From: Verrucomicrobiales bacterium
Lineage (GTDB): Bacteria; Verrucomicrobiota; Verrucomicrobiia; Limisphaerales; F1-12-MAGs170
Direction of reading: 5' to 3'
Length of the DNA: 34,357 nucleotides
NCBI GenBank assembly: GCA_005777315.1
Contig: SXMN01000272.1
Coordinates: forward strand, 1-34,357
Shown piece after piece: positions 9,184-17,953 of this stretch; position 1 is the first letter of the stretch, and each line of letters begins with the position of its first letter. The notes under the pieces are model-generated. The model was not told where the DNA came from and did no database searches. It worked only from the letters and a program-made list of their open reading frames with translations. The position numbers were made by a program, and so were the translations under genes.

Positions 9184-9281
9184 GCTCGCTGTTAACCGCG
9201 ATTCATCCGGCGGGCGATCAAAAAGGAGTTCCCTTCACGATCGCTTTCACCTGACCTCGGTGATCTTTGATCTTCAGCCGC

Positions 9282-9317
9282 TTATCCACTTGACCCGGCA
9301 AGGAGCGCATCCTTAAT
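9282..9317 (+). promoter_or_regulatory. Candidate mreB promoter overlapping a DnaA-box-like 9-mer
   Basis: TTGACC (9290-9295) and CTTAAT (9312-9317), spaced by 16 bases, would start transcription about 20 bases before mreB. The 9-mer TTATCCACT at 9282-9290 matches the DnaA box TTATCCACA at eight of nine positions and abuts the -35 box. A single near-match can occur by chance. Confidence 0.3.
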
Positions 9318-9345
9318 CTCGCGGCTGTGTTGTTAGGCACCTTTC

Positions 9346-10374
9346 ATGTTTGCGCAACTTAAAGGCCTCTTTTCCAATGACATTGGGATAGACCTCGGAA
9401 CGGCAAATTCGCTCGTTTACGTACGCGATCAGGGAATTGTGCTGCGCGAACCTTCCGTCGTAGCCATCCAAGCCGGCACGACCAACGTCCTCGCGGTTGG
9501 CGAAGAAGCCAAACGCATGCTCGGACGCACTCCCGGAAACATTGTCGCCATCCGCCCGATGAAAGACGGCGTGATCGCGGACTTCGAGATCACGGAGTCC
9601 ATGCTGCGGCATTTCATCCAGAAGGTTCATCATCGCAAGCTCATTGCCCCCCGTGTCGTCGTTGCCGTGCCCTCCGGGATCACTGAAGTCGAAAAGAGAG
9701 CCGTCAAAGATTCGGCCACCCATGCCGGCGCCCGCGAAGTTTATCTGATTGAGCAACCCATGGCCTCGGCCATTGGCGTCGGACTTCCCGTACATGAACC
9801 GGCGGGAAACATGATCGTGGACATCGGAGGCGGCACCTGCGAGATCGCCATCATTTCCCTCGCGGGAATCGTGTTCAGCCGCAGTCTCCGTGTCGGTGGT
9901 GACGAGTTCGACGAGACAATCGTTGCCTACATGAAGCGAGCCTACAACCTGATGATCGGTGAACGCACTGCGGAGGAAATCAAGATCCGCATTGGCTCGG
10001 CTTTTCCGTTGGAGCAGGAGATTTCCATGGAGGTCAAGGGACGCGACCTGAGTTCCGGCCTTCCCAAAACCCTGCCGCTCCGCTCGGAGGAAGTTCGCGA
10101 AGCATTGAAGGAACCGTTGACCAGTATTTTGGAATCCGTGCGCATCACGCTCGAACGCTGCCCACCAGAACTTGCCGCTGATCTTGTCGATCGTGGCATC
10201 GTCATGGCTGGTGGAGGCGCTTTGCTGCGAGGCGTGGATCGTCTGGTCGCGCAAGAAACCGGCCTGCCAGTCCATATCGCGGATGATCCGCTGACCGCCG
10301 TGGCGGAAGGGACAGGACGAGTCCTGCAAGAACTCCAATTTCTCAAGCGAGTTGCCTCCTCAAGCCGCGTGTGA
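9346..10374 (+). CDS. mreB: Rod-shape-determining actin homologue MreB
   Basis: This 342-residue protein begins with the membrane-binding amphipathic stretch [10 protein letters not shown]. The actin-fold ATP site follows: phosphate-1 loop IDLGTANS (15-22), phosphate-2 motif DIGGGTCE starting at Asp159, and the adenosine motif [12 protein letters not shown]. The family forms membrane-bound filaments that guide cell-wall synthesis along the cell cylinder. It is the first gene of mreB-mreC-mreD-mrdA-rodA-rng. A 54-base gap carrying a strong hairpin separates it from mreC, whereas the later genes overlap or nearly touch. Confidence 0.98.
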   Translation: MFAQLKGLFSNDIGIDLGTANSLVYVRDQGIVLREPSVVAIQAGTTNVLAVGEEAKRMLGRTPGNIVAIRPMKDGVIADFEITESMLRHFIQKVHHRKLIAPRVVVAVPSGITEVEKRAVKDSATHAGAREVYLIEQPMASAIGVGLPVHEPAGNMIVDIGGGTCEIAIISLAGIVFSRSLRVGGDEFDETIVAYMKRAYNLMIGERTAEEIKIRIGSAFPLEQEISMEVKGRDLSSGLPKTLPLRSEEVREALKEPLTSILESVRITLERCPPELAADLVDRGIVMAGGGALLRGVDRLVAQETGLPVHIADDPLTAVAEGTGRVLQELQFLKRVASSSRV

Positions 10375-10397
10375 TTTCAAGCGCCAAGCCCTGTGCG

Positions 10398-10426
10398 TTC
10401 ACTCGAAGACATTTCCTTCGAGTGAA
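10398..10426 (+). promoter_or_regulatory. Perfect 11-bp RNA hairpin over the mreC ribosome-binding region
   Basis: TTCACTCGAAG (10398-10408) pairs perfectly with CTTCGAGTGAA (10416-10426) around the 7-base loop ACATTTC. The 3' arm ends two bases before the mreC ATG at 10429 and contains the only purine-rich SD-like bases (GAGTGAA). No U-run follows, so it is not an intrinsic terminator. It may occlude mreC translation or stabilise the 3' end of a processed mreB message. Confidence 0.65.
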
Positions 10427-10428
10427 AG

Positions 10429-11271
10429 ATGTTTAAGCGGCCGCAATATATTGCTCTTAGTGTCGTCCTGCTCCTGGCGCTGATTTTCATCAGCCTGCCA
10501 TCCCGAACGACCGCGCATCTGAAGATCGCTCTCGGCAGCTTGTTCCTTCCTCTTTTCGGTTTGGCCGGGTCCACTCAAAAGGTGCTGGATCAAGGGAGTG
10601 TTGCTTTGCGATCCAAACGTTCCCTGGTTCAGGAACTTGAACAACTCCACCTCGAGAATGAACAGCTCCGCATCTTCACCAACCAGACGGCCCAGGTTTG
10701 GGAGGAAAACAACCAACTCCGCCAGGCCCTGACCTGGCAGCGGCAGGCCCGCTGGCCCTTGAAACCCGCGCGCGTCATTCTGCGTGATCCAGCGAATTGG
10801 TGGCGATCTGTTCACATCGACCTTGGACACCGCGATGGCATCACCACCAACATGCCGGTACTCACCACAGATGGCCTCGTGGGCAAGGTGATTCTTGTTG
10901 GCTACAACAACTCGCAGGTGGTGCTCATCGGTGATCCAAACTGCCGTGTCTCGGCTCTGATTGAGGATCTGGATCGCTCAAGCTCGACTCGCAAGCCTGC
11001 TTCTCCGGTCAGTCACGGAGTCATTGTATCGGGGGAATCCAGCATTCTCGATCCTACCATCGTTGACCTCACCTACATCGACCGGCAAACCCCGCTGAAG
11101 CCTGGACAGAGAGTTCTGACCAGCGGACTCGGCGGAGTTTTCCCACGGGGTATTCCGATAGGCCAGATCGCCGATTCTTCAAGTGTCGGTTACGGACTTT
11201 ATCTCGATGCTCGCGTCAAACTGTCGGCAAATCTTGCTCACCTCGACCAGGTTTGGGTCATGACTCAATGA
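10429..11271 (+). CDS. mreC: Cell-shape protein MreC
   Basis: This 280-residue protein has a short cytoplasmic start, one membrane helix (about 8-28), a periplasmic coiled coil rich in Glu/Gln/Leu (about 60-110), and the two small beta-barrel domains of the MreC family (about 115-275). The family segments GLVGKVILVGYNNSQVVLI and LTSGLGGVFPRGIPIG are visible. MreC links MreB and MreD to PBP2 and stimulates its activity. The stop codon overlaps the mreD start as ATGA (11268-11271), so the two are probably translationally coupled. Confidence 0.96.
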   Translation: MFKRPQYIALSVVLLLALIFISLPSRTTAHLKIALGSLFLPLFGLAGSTQKVLDQGSVALRSKRSLVQELEQLHLENEQLRIFTNQTAQVWEENNQLRQALTWQRQARWPLKPARVILRDPANWWRSVHIDLGHRDGITTNMPVLTTDGLVGKVILVGYNNSQVVLIGDPNCRVSALIEDLDRSSSTRKPASPVSHGVIVSGESSILDPTIVDLTYIDRQTPLKPGQRVLTSGLGGVFPRGIPIGQIADSSSVGYGLYLDARVKLSANLAHLDQVWVMTQ

Positions 11272-11819
11272 ACCCGCTGACCATCACCATTCTCTTCGTG
11301 ACGGCTTACCTGGCGGTGTTTCTCACCGCCAAGATGGCCGGAATGATCTCCTTCCTGGGAACGCAGATCGATCTTCTGCCAGCACTCATCGTCTATGCCG
11401 GCCTTACGACTTCACCAATTGTAATTGCCGGGCTGGCCATCTGGTGTGGACTCTTATCCGACACGCTTTCGGCAAATCCTCTGGGCATCACCATCAATCC
11501 ACTGCTCCTGATCGGTCTGGTGGTTTATCACCGAAAGGAACTTATTCTGCGCGATCAGGCCTACGCGCAGTTCATACTGGGAGCCGCGGCCACCGCCGCG
11601 TCTGCACTCATCACCGTCCTGCTTTTGATCGCCACCGACCACCGTCCGCTCATCGGCTGGGGCTCGATCTGGCAATTGATGATCCAGGCGCTCGCCGGAG
11701 GATGCTGCGCGCCCCTCTGCTTCCAGTTCTTTGATCGCATCCACAGGACTTTCAATTACCAGCCGGTCCCGGAAAGCAGCTTCCGGTCGGACCGCGAAAT
11801 CAAACGAGGACGCGCCTGA
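11268..11819 (+). CDS. mreD: Cell-shape membrane protein MreD
   Basis: This is a 183-residue protein made almost entirely of hydrophobic helices (about five or six), with the MreD-like features LLPALIVYAGL and GLLSDTLSANPLGI. The ATG at 11268 is chosen over an in-frame ATG at 11253 because it makes the ATGA overlap with mreC and begins the first membrane helix directly (MNPLTITILFVTAYLAVFL). MreD is weakly conserved, so position between mreC and mrdA is part of the evidence. The next gene starts 2 bases after its stop. Confidence 0.9.
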   Translation: MNPLTITILFVTAYLAVFLTAKMAGMISFLGTQIDLLPALIVYAGLTTSPIVIAGLAIWCGLLSDTLSANPLGITINPLLLIGLVVYHRKELILRDQAYAQFILGAAATAASALITVLLLIATDHRPLIGWGSIWQLMIQALAGGCCAPLCFQFFDRIHRTFNYQPVPESSFRSDREIKRGRA

Positions 11820-11821
11820 TC

Positions 11822-13774
11822 ATGCTCATCGTGGATCAATTGAAGAAGGGCGATCGACCGCTTCAAATACTTGCGGGAATGATTCTCGCAAGCATGGCAA
11901 TGCTGCTGGCCGGACTTTGGTATGTCCAGGTTCTCTCAGCCCAGCGCTACCGTAACAATCTTCAGGTGCAATCCTTCCGGACCGTCCGGGTTCCCGCCGT
12001 CCGAGGCAAGATTCTCGATCGCAACCGAACTCCGCTCGCCGAGAACCGACCGTCCTACAATCTGAACCTCTTCCTTGAGGAACTCCGTCCGCTCTTCCGT
12101 GCCGAGTATGTGAATCATGTTCGCAAGGATTACCTGGCGGCGCGTCCCGGCCTGACCAACGTCCCGCGCAGCGACGTTCCGGCCCTGGAACGTCAGGCCC
12201 GCTATCGTGTCGTCAGCAATCTGCTCTTCACCGTCAGTTCATCACTCAATGATCCGCGAGTGCTGATTGAGAAGCATTTCCACAATCACTACGACAGCCA
12301 GCGATCACTCCCCTACCCGCTTCTGCGGGATCTGTCGGCACCCCAGGTCGCTGCATTCACCGAACGCTCCAGCCACCTCCCGAGCCTTGACCTGGATGTC
12401 CAGCCCACTCGCGCCTATCCGCAAAAATCTCTCGCTGCTCACCTGCTGGGACACCTTCAACGCGATGACGCTCCGGAGAGCGACGAAGAAATACCCGTCA
12501 AATTCCTTCTTCCCGATTACGCAGGGGTCAGTGGAATCGAAAAGTTCTTTGACAAGGAACTTCGCGGGCTGGCCGGCGTGCGCTCGGTACTCGTCAACAG
12601 CATGGCCTACCGGCAGCGGGAGGAGATGCTCGTAGAGCCTCAGCCAGGAAAGAACGTCGTGCTGACCATCGACTTTTTTATTCAACAGGCGACGGAACGC
12701 GCCTTGGGCGGAGCAGAATCGCAAGCCCGCGGTGCCGCCGTTGTCATGGATGTGAGCAACGGCGACATCCTGGCCATGGCGTCCAGCCCGACCTTCGATC
12801 CGAGCGTGTTTCTGGGGCCAATTCCATACGAGGAATGGGAACGCTTGATCGACCCAAAACTCCTCCCCCAGTTCAATAACGCCGCCTATGGCCAGTATCC
12901 TGCAGGTTCCACGTTCAAAATTATCGACGCGCTGGCATGTCTCGAAGCTGGAGAGCTTGATCCGGAGGAAATCTATCATAGCAAGGGCTACTTTCAGATG
13001 AATGGCCACGGACGCCCCATTCGCGATACCGCGGGTGAAGGCGAATTCAATTTCGAGAAGGCGTTCTACCTATCAAGCAACCCTTACTTCATCGAACATG
13101 CTTTGCTAATTGGCCCAGAAAAGCTTGTTGAAATGGGCCTGAGGTTCCGTCTGGGCGAAAGAACGGGCCTGCCCACAAGGCAGGAAGCCGCTGGCTATTT
13201 CCCTCCAGCCGGTCGATTGAGGAGCCTCGACGGCACGCCGTGGACGCCAGGCGATACCGCGAACCTCGCAATCGGCCAGGGAGACATCAAAGTGACGCCT
13301 CTGCAAATGGTTTGCATGGTCGCGGCAGTCGCAAATGGTGGCACGCTTCTGCAACCTCGTCTGGTGGCTCAGATCGAGCCGCAGGAAAATCCAACTCCCG
13401 AAAACATCACCACTTTTCCAGCCCGTGTTGTTCGCGGTGATCTACGAGTGAGCAAACGCAGCCTGGACATCCTCGCCAAGGCCATGCTCGCTGACGTGGA
13501 AAACCCGATCGGCAGCGGACGGCGGGCCGCCGTGCCAAACTTCCGCGTCTGCGGCAAGACGGGGACAGCCCAGACGCCAACCAAGGAGTACGTCGTCTGG
13601 TTTGTTTCCTACGCCCCTTACGAGAATCCCCGTTACGCGGTCGCAGTGGTGATCACGGGCGGCAGCTCAGGTGGCGGCACCTGCGCACCAATCGCGCGCG
13701 AGATTTATCAAGCCATCGCAAGGCGGGAATCGATGGTTCAACCTCCACGACCTTCACTGGCTGGGAACCCCTGA
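11822..13774 (+). CDS. mrdA: Penicillin-binding protein 2, elongasome transpeptidase
   Basis: This 650-residue class B PBP has a membrane anchor at about 18-38, an N-terminal pedestal beginning QSFRTVRVPAVRGKILDRN (about 57-75), and a C-terminal transpeptidase domain. Catalytic Ser363 lies in AGSTFK. The second motif is Ser418-Ser419-Asn420, and the third is KTGT at 579-582. It cross-links peptidoglycan during side-wall growth together with RodA, whose gene begins 1 base after this stop. Length and motif spacing are normal for PBP2. Confidence 0.97.
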   Translation: MLIVDQLKKGDRPLQILAGMILASMAMLLAGLWYVQVLSAQRYRNNLQVQSFRTVRVPAVRGKILDRNRTPLAENRPSYNLNLFLEELRPLFRAEYVNHVRKDYLAARPGLTNVPRSDVPALERQARYRVVSNLLFTVSSSLNDPRVLIEKHFHNHYDSQRSLPYPLLRDLSAPQVAAFTERSSHLPSLDLDVQPTRAYPQKSLAAHLLGHLQRDDAPESDEEIPVKFLLPDYAGVSGIEKFFDKELRGLAGVRSVLVNSMAYRQREEMLVEPQPGKNVVLTIDFFIQQATERALGGAESQARGAAVVMDVSNGDILAMASSPTFDPSVFLGPIPYEEWERLIDPKLLPQFNNAAYGQYPAGSTFKIIDALACLEAGELDPEEIYHSKGYFQMNGHGRPIRDTAGEGEFNFEKAFYLSSNPYFIEHALLIGPEKLVEMGLRFRLGERTGLPTRQEAAGYFPPAGRLRSLDGTPWTPGDTANLAIGQGDIKVTPLQMVCMVAAVANGGTLLQPRLVAQIEPQENPTPENITTFPARVVRGDLRVSKRSLDILAKAMLADVENPIGSGRRAAVPNFRVCGKTGTAQTPTKEYVVWFVSYAPYENPRYAVAVVITGGSSGGGTCAPIAREIYQAIARRESMVQPPRPSLAGNP

Positions 13775-13775
13775 C

Positions 13776-14975
13776 ATGTTCGAGCCCTACCTCCAGCACA
13801 AGGAACAGCGGATCGAATGGCTGATGATCGCCGCGATAGCTGCCCTGGCCGTGATAGGAGCGACCTTCATCTATAGCGCCACCGCCGCCAATGAGAGCGC
13901 CAAGGCTCTGGCTTGGTACAAGCAGGAGTATTTCAAGCAGATCATTTTTTACATCATTGGATTCGGACTGGCCGCCGCCGTTTGCCTGGTGGAATACAAC
14001 CAGATAGCCCGCTGGTCGCTCGTAGGCTACTGGCTCTCCATCCTCCTGCTCATAGCTGTCTTCATCGTCGGCACCAAGGTCTATGGCGCGCAACGTTGGA
14101 TCAAGATGGGGCCATTCCAGTTTCAGCCTTCGGAGTTTGCCAAACTGGCTTTCGTCATCGCGATGGCCAATTTCCTCAGCCGTCCCGCGGATGAACTGAG
14201 GCTTCCCGGTGTCTTTGCCAAGGCGCTCGCAATGACGGTGCTGCCATTTGCGCTCATCCTGAAGGAGCCGGATCTGGGTTCGGCACTGGTGCTCATTCCC
14301 ATGACACTGGGAATGATGTTCGTCGCGGGCGCCCCGGCCAGTTATTTGCGCCGCCTGTTCATTTGCGCAGGAATCGTCATCGCACTGATCATCGCGGACG
14401 TCATGTTCGCTCCACCGCAATGGCGGATTCCGCTCGCGGATTACCAACGGGACCGTCTGCTTGTTTACTTTGGAAAGGATTTCGCTCCGCGCAATGCCAC
14501 CCCGGCGGAGCTGGCGCAAGCCCGGCAACGACAGCAAAAAAAGTCGTACAACATCGAGCAAGCGTTGATCTCAGTCGGCTCGGGAGGACTGACGGGGAAA
14601 GGCTGGCGGCAGGGAACTCAGAACGCTTTGGGTTATCTGCCACGGGCCGTGGCGCACAATGACTTCATTTTCTCCGTCATTGCCGAGGAGCAAGGATTTC
14701 TGGGCAGTGTGACTGTGCTAAGCCTCTACACCGTGATTCTCTTCACAGGGATCCGGATAGCGGGGCAGGCGCGCGACCGGCTTGGCAGGCTGCTCGCCGT
14801 TGGCATCGTTGCCATGCTCTTCAGTCATGTCTTCATCAACATCGGCATGAACATCCGCATGATGCCGGTTACGGGCATCCCACTGCCACTGTTAAGCTAC
14901 GGTGGAACTTCAGTGATCTGCTCCCTGGTCGCCGTCGGTATTTTGCATAACATCCACATCCATCACAGATCCTAA
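13776..14975 (+). CDS. rodA: Rod-shape-determining SEDS glycosyltransferase RodA
   Basis: This 399-residue SEDS-family membrane protein has about ten helices and the family features GAQRWIKMGPFQFQPSEFAK, the catalytic-loop pattern KEPDLGSALVL with its essential Asp, and the C-terminal TGIPLPLLSYGGTS. It polymerises lipid II glycan strands in partnership with PBP2. The ATG at 13776 is chosen because it lies 1 base after the mrdA stop. The frame stays open 105 bases further upstream, but that part lies inside mrdA. A longer loop around residues 225-265 (rich in Gln, Arg and Lys) precedes the NIEQALISVGSGGLTGKGW segment. Confidence 0.97.
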   Translation: MFEPYLQHKEQRIEWLMIAAIAALAVIGATFIYSATAANESAKALAWYKQEYFKQIIFYIIGFGLAAAVCLVEYNQIARWSLVGYWLSILLLIAVFIVGTKVYGAQRWIKMGPFQFQPSEFAKLAFVIAMANFLSRPADELRLPGVFAKALAMTVLPFALILKEPDLGSALVLIPMTLGMMFVAGAPASYLRRLFICAGIVIALIIADVMFAPPQWRIPLADYQRDRLLVYFGKDFAPRNATPAELAQARQRQQKKSYNIEQALISVGSGGLTGKGWRQGTQNALGYLPRAVAHNDFIFSVIAEEQGFLGSVTVLSLYTVILFTGIRIAGQARDRLGRLLAVGIVAMLFSHVFINIGMNIRMMPVTGIPLPLLSYGGTSVICSLVAVGILHNIHIHHRS

Positions 14976-14981
14976 CCATTT

Positions 14982-16979
14982 ATGAGTGACAAAAGCTTCT
15001 CCAGCCGACGCAGACGCGGCGGCATGCGGTTCCGCCCCAGCGGCGGAATTTCCAATCCTCAACATCAACAAGGACAGGGCCGCAACGCAGCAGACGCTCG
15101 CGCCGAGGTTCTGGCCGACAAGCCCGTTGATGAAACCGTTTTCGACAGTCGGCGCCACGAAAAGGAGATCGAGCGCGCCGAGAATGTCGCGGCGGGTCTT
15201 CCCGAAAACGCCCCGCAGCAGGAGCCAGCACAATCCAAGGAGGTGCCGGAGCATCGGAGGCGTGAGTTTCGACAGCCTCATATGGATACGCCTGCCGAAG
15301 TGAAGGAGGATACCACTTTCAGTCCGGTGCCTGTGAAGGATCAACCTCCTTCTGGGTTTGTTGAAACCATCAAACAGGCGGCGAACAAGGTCATCAAGAA
15401 GGTGCAGCGCCTGATCAAACCGGTAAAGAAGACTCACAAGGAAGTCGTGATCAATGCCGAGTCCCTCGAAACACGCGTCGCCGTGGTCGAGGAAGGCAGA
15501 CTGGAGGAGTTCACCATCGAGCGAACAGGTGACGAGCGGCTCGTCGGAAGCATCTACAAGGGAAAAGTCCGCAACCTCGAGGATGGACTCAAGGCAGCAT
15601 TCGTTGACATCGGTTTTGAGAAGAACGCCTTCCTGCACTACTGGGATATTGTTCCCGCGAACTTCGATAGTGGCGTCGAAGTCGTCGAACGTGAAGGCGG
15701 GCGTAGAAAAGACAAGCCCCGTATCACTCAAAGGGACATTCCACGTCTGTATCCGCCGGGCACCGACATCATCATCCAGGTCACCAAGGGACCAATCGGC
15801 ACCAAGGGACCTCGGGTGACCACCAATCTGGCGCTGCCTGGGCGATACCTGGTACTGCTGCCCAACTCCGATCAAAGCGGCATCTCGCGTAAAATCGAGA
15901 ACCAGGAGGAGCGTCATCGGCTGAAAAAGATTCTGCGTTCGCTCAGTATTCCGGAAGGCATGGGCGTCATTATTCGAACCATAGGCGAAGGGCAGCAGGC
16001 CCGCTATTTCGTGCGCGACCTCGCCCTGCTGCTTGACGAGTGGAAACAAATCCAGGAACGCATCAACAAACAGCCTTCCGCCACTTGCGTCTTTCAGGAA
16101 CCAGATCTCATCGAGCGAACGGTCCGCGACTTTCTCACCGAAGACGTGGAACGCATCGTCATCGACGGACCGCAGCAATACGACCGCATCCGCGAAATGA
16201 TCAGCCGCATTTCCAAACGGTCCGCCTCCAAGGTGAAGCTCTACGCCGATTCACAGCCCATCTTCGATCGATTCGGAATCAGCCGGCAGTTGGAGAACGC
16301 GTTCTCGCGCCAGGTTCATCTCAAGAGCGGTGGATACATCGTCATCGACGAAACCGAGGCGCTCGTGGCCATTGACGTCAACACCGGCCGCCACAAGAGC
16401 AGCAAGGATCAGGAATCCACCATCCTCAAAGTAAACCTCGAAGCTGCGGAGGAAATCGGGCGTCAACTTCGGCTGCGCAACATGGGCGGGTTGATCGTCC
16501 TGGATTTCATCGACATGAAATCACGCCGCGATCAACAGCAGGTATATCAACGCGTGAAGGAAGGTCTGCGCCGCGATCGAGCCAAGACCCACGTGCTGCC
16601 GATTTCACAACTCGGCCTGCTGGAGATGACACGACAGCGCCATTCTGAATCTGTTCGAGCCGCGGTCTATGACGATTGCCCCTACTGCAAGGGACGCGGC
16701 AAAGTGAAGAGCAACCTCACGATGAGCGTGGAAATTCAGAGGAAACTCAGCGAGATCCTCAAGAAACGCCATCGTGATGAATCAGACTTCCAGTTGCGCA
16801 TTGTCGTCAACCCCACCGTGCTCGAACGGCTTCGCAAGGAAGACGAACAACTGCTCATCGAGATGGAAAAACGCTACTTCGGCAAACTCTCGTTCCGCGC
16901 CGATCCCGCGTTCCACGCCGAACAGTTCAAGATCGTCAACGTCACCACCAACGAAGAAATGGCGAGCGTGGGCGGATAG
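14982..16979 (+). CDS. rng: Ribonuclease E/G family protein (RNase G-like) with N-terminal extension
   Basis: The product has 665 residues. The first ~150 are charged, low-complexity and probably disordered. An S1-type RNA-binding domain follows (LVGSIYKGKVRNLEDGLKAAFVDIG), then the 5'-sensor/RNase H-like part and the DNase I-like catalytic part. Metal ligands are Asp465 (AIDVNTG) and Asp508 (VLDFIDM), 43 residues apart as in E. coli RNase E. The Zn-link is Cys566 and Cys569 in CPYCKG, 58 residues after Asp508, again as in RNase E. No long C-terminal degradosome scaffold is present, so it is G-like. It should process rRNA and start mRNA decay. Its place after mreBCD-mrdA-rodA parallels the mreBCD-rng order of enterobacteria. 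Confidence 0.95.
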   Translation: MSDKSFSSRRRRGGMRFRPSGGISNPQHQQGQGRNAADARAEVLADKPVDETVFDSRRHEKEIERAENVAAGLPENAPQQEPAQSKEVPEHRRREFRQPHMDTPAEVKEDTTFSPVPVKDQPPSGFVETIKQAANKVIKKVQRLIKPVKKTHKEVVINAESLETRVAVVEEGRLEEFTIERTGDERLVGSIYKGKVRNLEDGLKAAFVDIGFEKNAFLHYWDIVPANFDSGVEVVEREGGRRKDKPRITQRDIPRLYPPGTDIIIQVTKGPIGTKGPRVTTNLALPGRYLVLLPNSDQSGISRKIENQEERHRLKKILRSLSIPEGMGVIIRTIGEGQQARYFVRDLALLLDEWKQIQERINKQPSATCVFQEPDLIERTVRDFLTEDVERIVIDGPQQYDRIREMISRISKRSASKVKLYADSQPIFDRFGISRQLENAFSRQVHLKSGGYIVIDETEALVAIDVNTGRHKSSKDQESTILKVNLEAAEEIGRQLRLRNMGGLIVLDFIDMKSRRDQQQVYQRVKEGLRRDRAKTHVLPISQLGLLEMTRQRHSESVRAAVYDDCPYCKGRGKVKSNLTMSVEIQRKLSEILKKRHRDESDFQLRIVVNPTVLERLRKEDEQLLIEMEKRYFGKLSFRADPAFHAEQFKIVNVTTNEEMASVGG

Positions 16980-17007
16980 CCAGGATTCGATATCTCAGTC
17001 AAGCGAC

Positions 17008-17041
17008 GGGCGGGAGCCATAGCTCCCGCCTGTTTGCTTTT
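17008..17041 (+). terminator. Intrinsic terminator of the mre-rod-rng operon
   Basis: GGCGGGAGC (17009-17017) pairs perfectly with GCTCCCGCC (17022-17030) around the 4-base loop CATA, and one G-U pair can extend the stem. A T-rich tail (TGTTTGCTTTT) follows. It begins 29 bases after the rng stop codon. Confidence 0.85.
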
Positions 17042-17147
17042 GAGCCTTTGAGTCAGACAGCATCCCGTTTGTCCATCATGCAAACGCGGAAAGCTGGAAC
17101 AAACATTTACACGGAACCTTCTGGCTCAGATTTTTACCCGGATGATA

Positions 17148-17176
17148 TTGACTTGGCTATTTCACCCGGATACAAC
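17148..17176 (+). promoter_or_regulatory. Candidate sigma-70 promoter of the DUF2239-type gene
   Basis: TTGACT (17148-17153) and TACAAC (17171-17176) are exactly 17 bases apart. Transcription would begin around 17183, only about 3 bases before the ATG at 17186, so the message would be nearly leaderless. This supports 17186 as the start of the gene. Confidence 0.4.
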
Positions 17177-17185
17177 CATTCCGTC

Positions 17186-17833
17186 ATGACACCTGCCAAT
17201 AACCCTGAAAGATATGAGACCCTTGGAAGAACCTGCACTGCCTTTGCCGATTCTCGATGTGTCGCCTCCGGCGATTTGAAGGATGTGGCGGCGAAAGCCA
17301 GGGATTTCCTGGATCGGGATGAGACCGCACAAATGTTGGTTTTCGACGATGCCACCAGCGAGGTGATCGAGGTGGATTTTCGCGGGACAGTCAAAGATAT
17401 TTTACGAAGGCTTGGCGCAAGGAGGAAGTCGAATGGCCTCCCCGCCGACAAGGCCCAGCCAAACGAGCAAACTCCGCGAGCGCCTGGCCGTCCAAAATTG
17501 GGTGTCGTCGCACGTGAAGTCACGCTGCTACCGCACCATTGGGACTGGTTAGGCAGCCAACCCGGAGGCGCATCGGTCGCGCTACGAAAACTGGTGGAAG
17601 AAGCGCGGCGCGCCAATGCCGGCAAGGATCGCGAGAGACAGGCGCGCGAGGCCACTTACAATTTCATGTCCGTCACCGCCGGCAATGAACCGGGTTTTGA
17701 GGAAGCGACCCGGGCCTTGTTCGCAGGCAACGGCAAGCGCTTCGATCAATTGGTCACACCCTGGCCTCCGGATGTCCGCGATCACACTAAAAAGCTCGCG
17801 GCAGTCGCATTTCAAAACCCTGGCAGTCGATGA
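17186..17833 (+). CDS. DUF2239 family protein
   Basis: This 215-residue soluble protein has no membrane segment or signal peptide. It resembles DUF2239 proteins: CTAFADSRCVASGDL at the start, then a MLVFDDATSEVIEVDFRG strand pair, then GRPKLGVVAREVTLLPHHWDWL and a helical C-terminal half. The GRPKLGV...REVTLLPHHWDWL part recalls a ribbon-helix-helix or AlkA-associated segment, but no function is established. The frame extends upstream to a TTG at 17048; the ATG at 17186 is preferred because conserved-looking sequence begins there and a promoter sits just before it. It stands alone after the operon terminator and converges with the large sensor kinase 120 bases away. Confidence 0.75.
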   Translation: MTPANNPERYETLGRTCTAFADSRCVASGDLKDVAAKARDFLDRDETAQMLVFDDATSEVIEVDFRGTVKDILRRLGARRKSNGLPADKAQPNEQTPRAPGRPKLGVVAREVTLLPHHWDWLGSQPGGASVALRKLVEEARRANAGKDRERQAREATYNFMSVTAGNEPGFEEATRALFAGNGKRFDQLVTPWPPDVRDHTKKLAAVAFQNPGSR

Positions 17834-17953
17834 CTGAACCGATCCAGCCGCAACCCTGCGGAAGCGCATGAACCATCTGCATCCAGCCGATGACGGAGTG
17901 CTGTGTGCGCCACTTGAAGATATTTGGTATCGAGGCTGGAGCCGCCTCGCGAT

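Noticed and set aside
9313-10338. A 341-codon frame antisense to mreB
   Set aside because: It mirrors mreB almost exactly and has a biased shadow composition.
10398-10426. The mreB-mreC hairpin as an intrinsic terminator
   Set aside because: No U-run follows the stem and the mreC start codon comes 2 bases later, so termination is unlikely.
13653-14561. A 302-codon frame antisense to rodA
   Set aside because: RodA is certain, and the antisense frame has no hydrophobic or catalytic pattern of its own.
14910-16178. A 422-codon frame antisense to rodA end and rng
   Set aside because: It overlaps two certain genes on the other strand and shows no family features; a chance frame.
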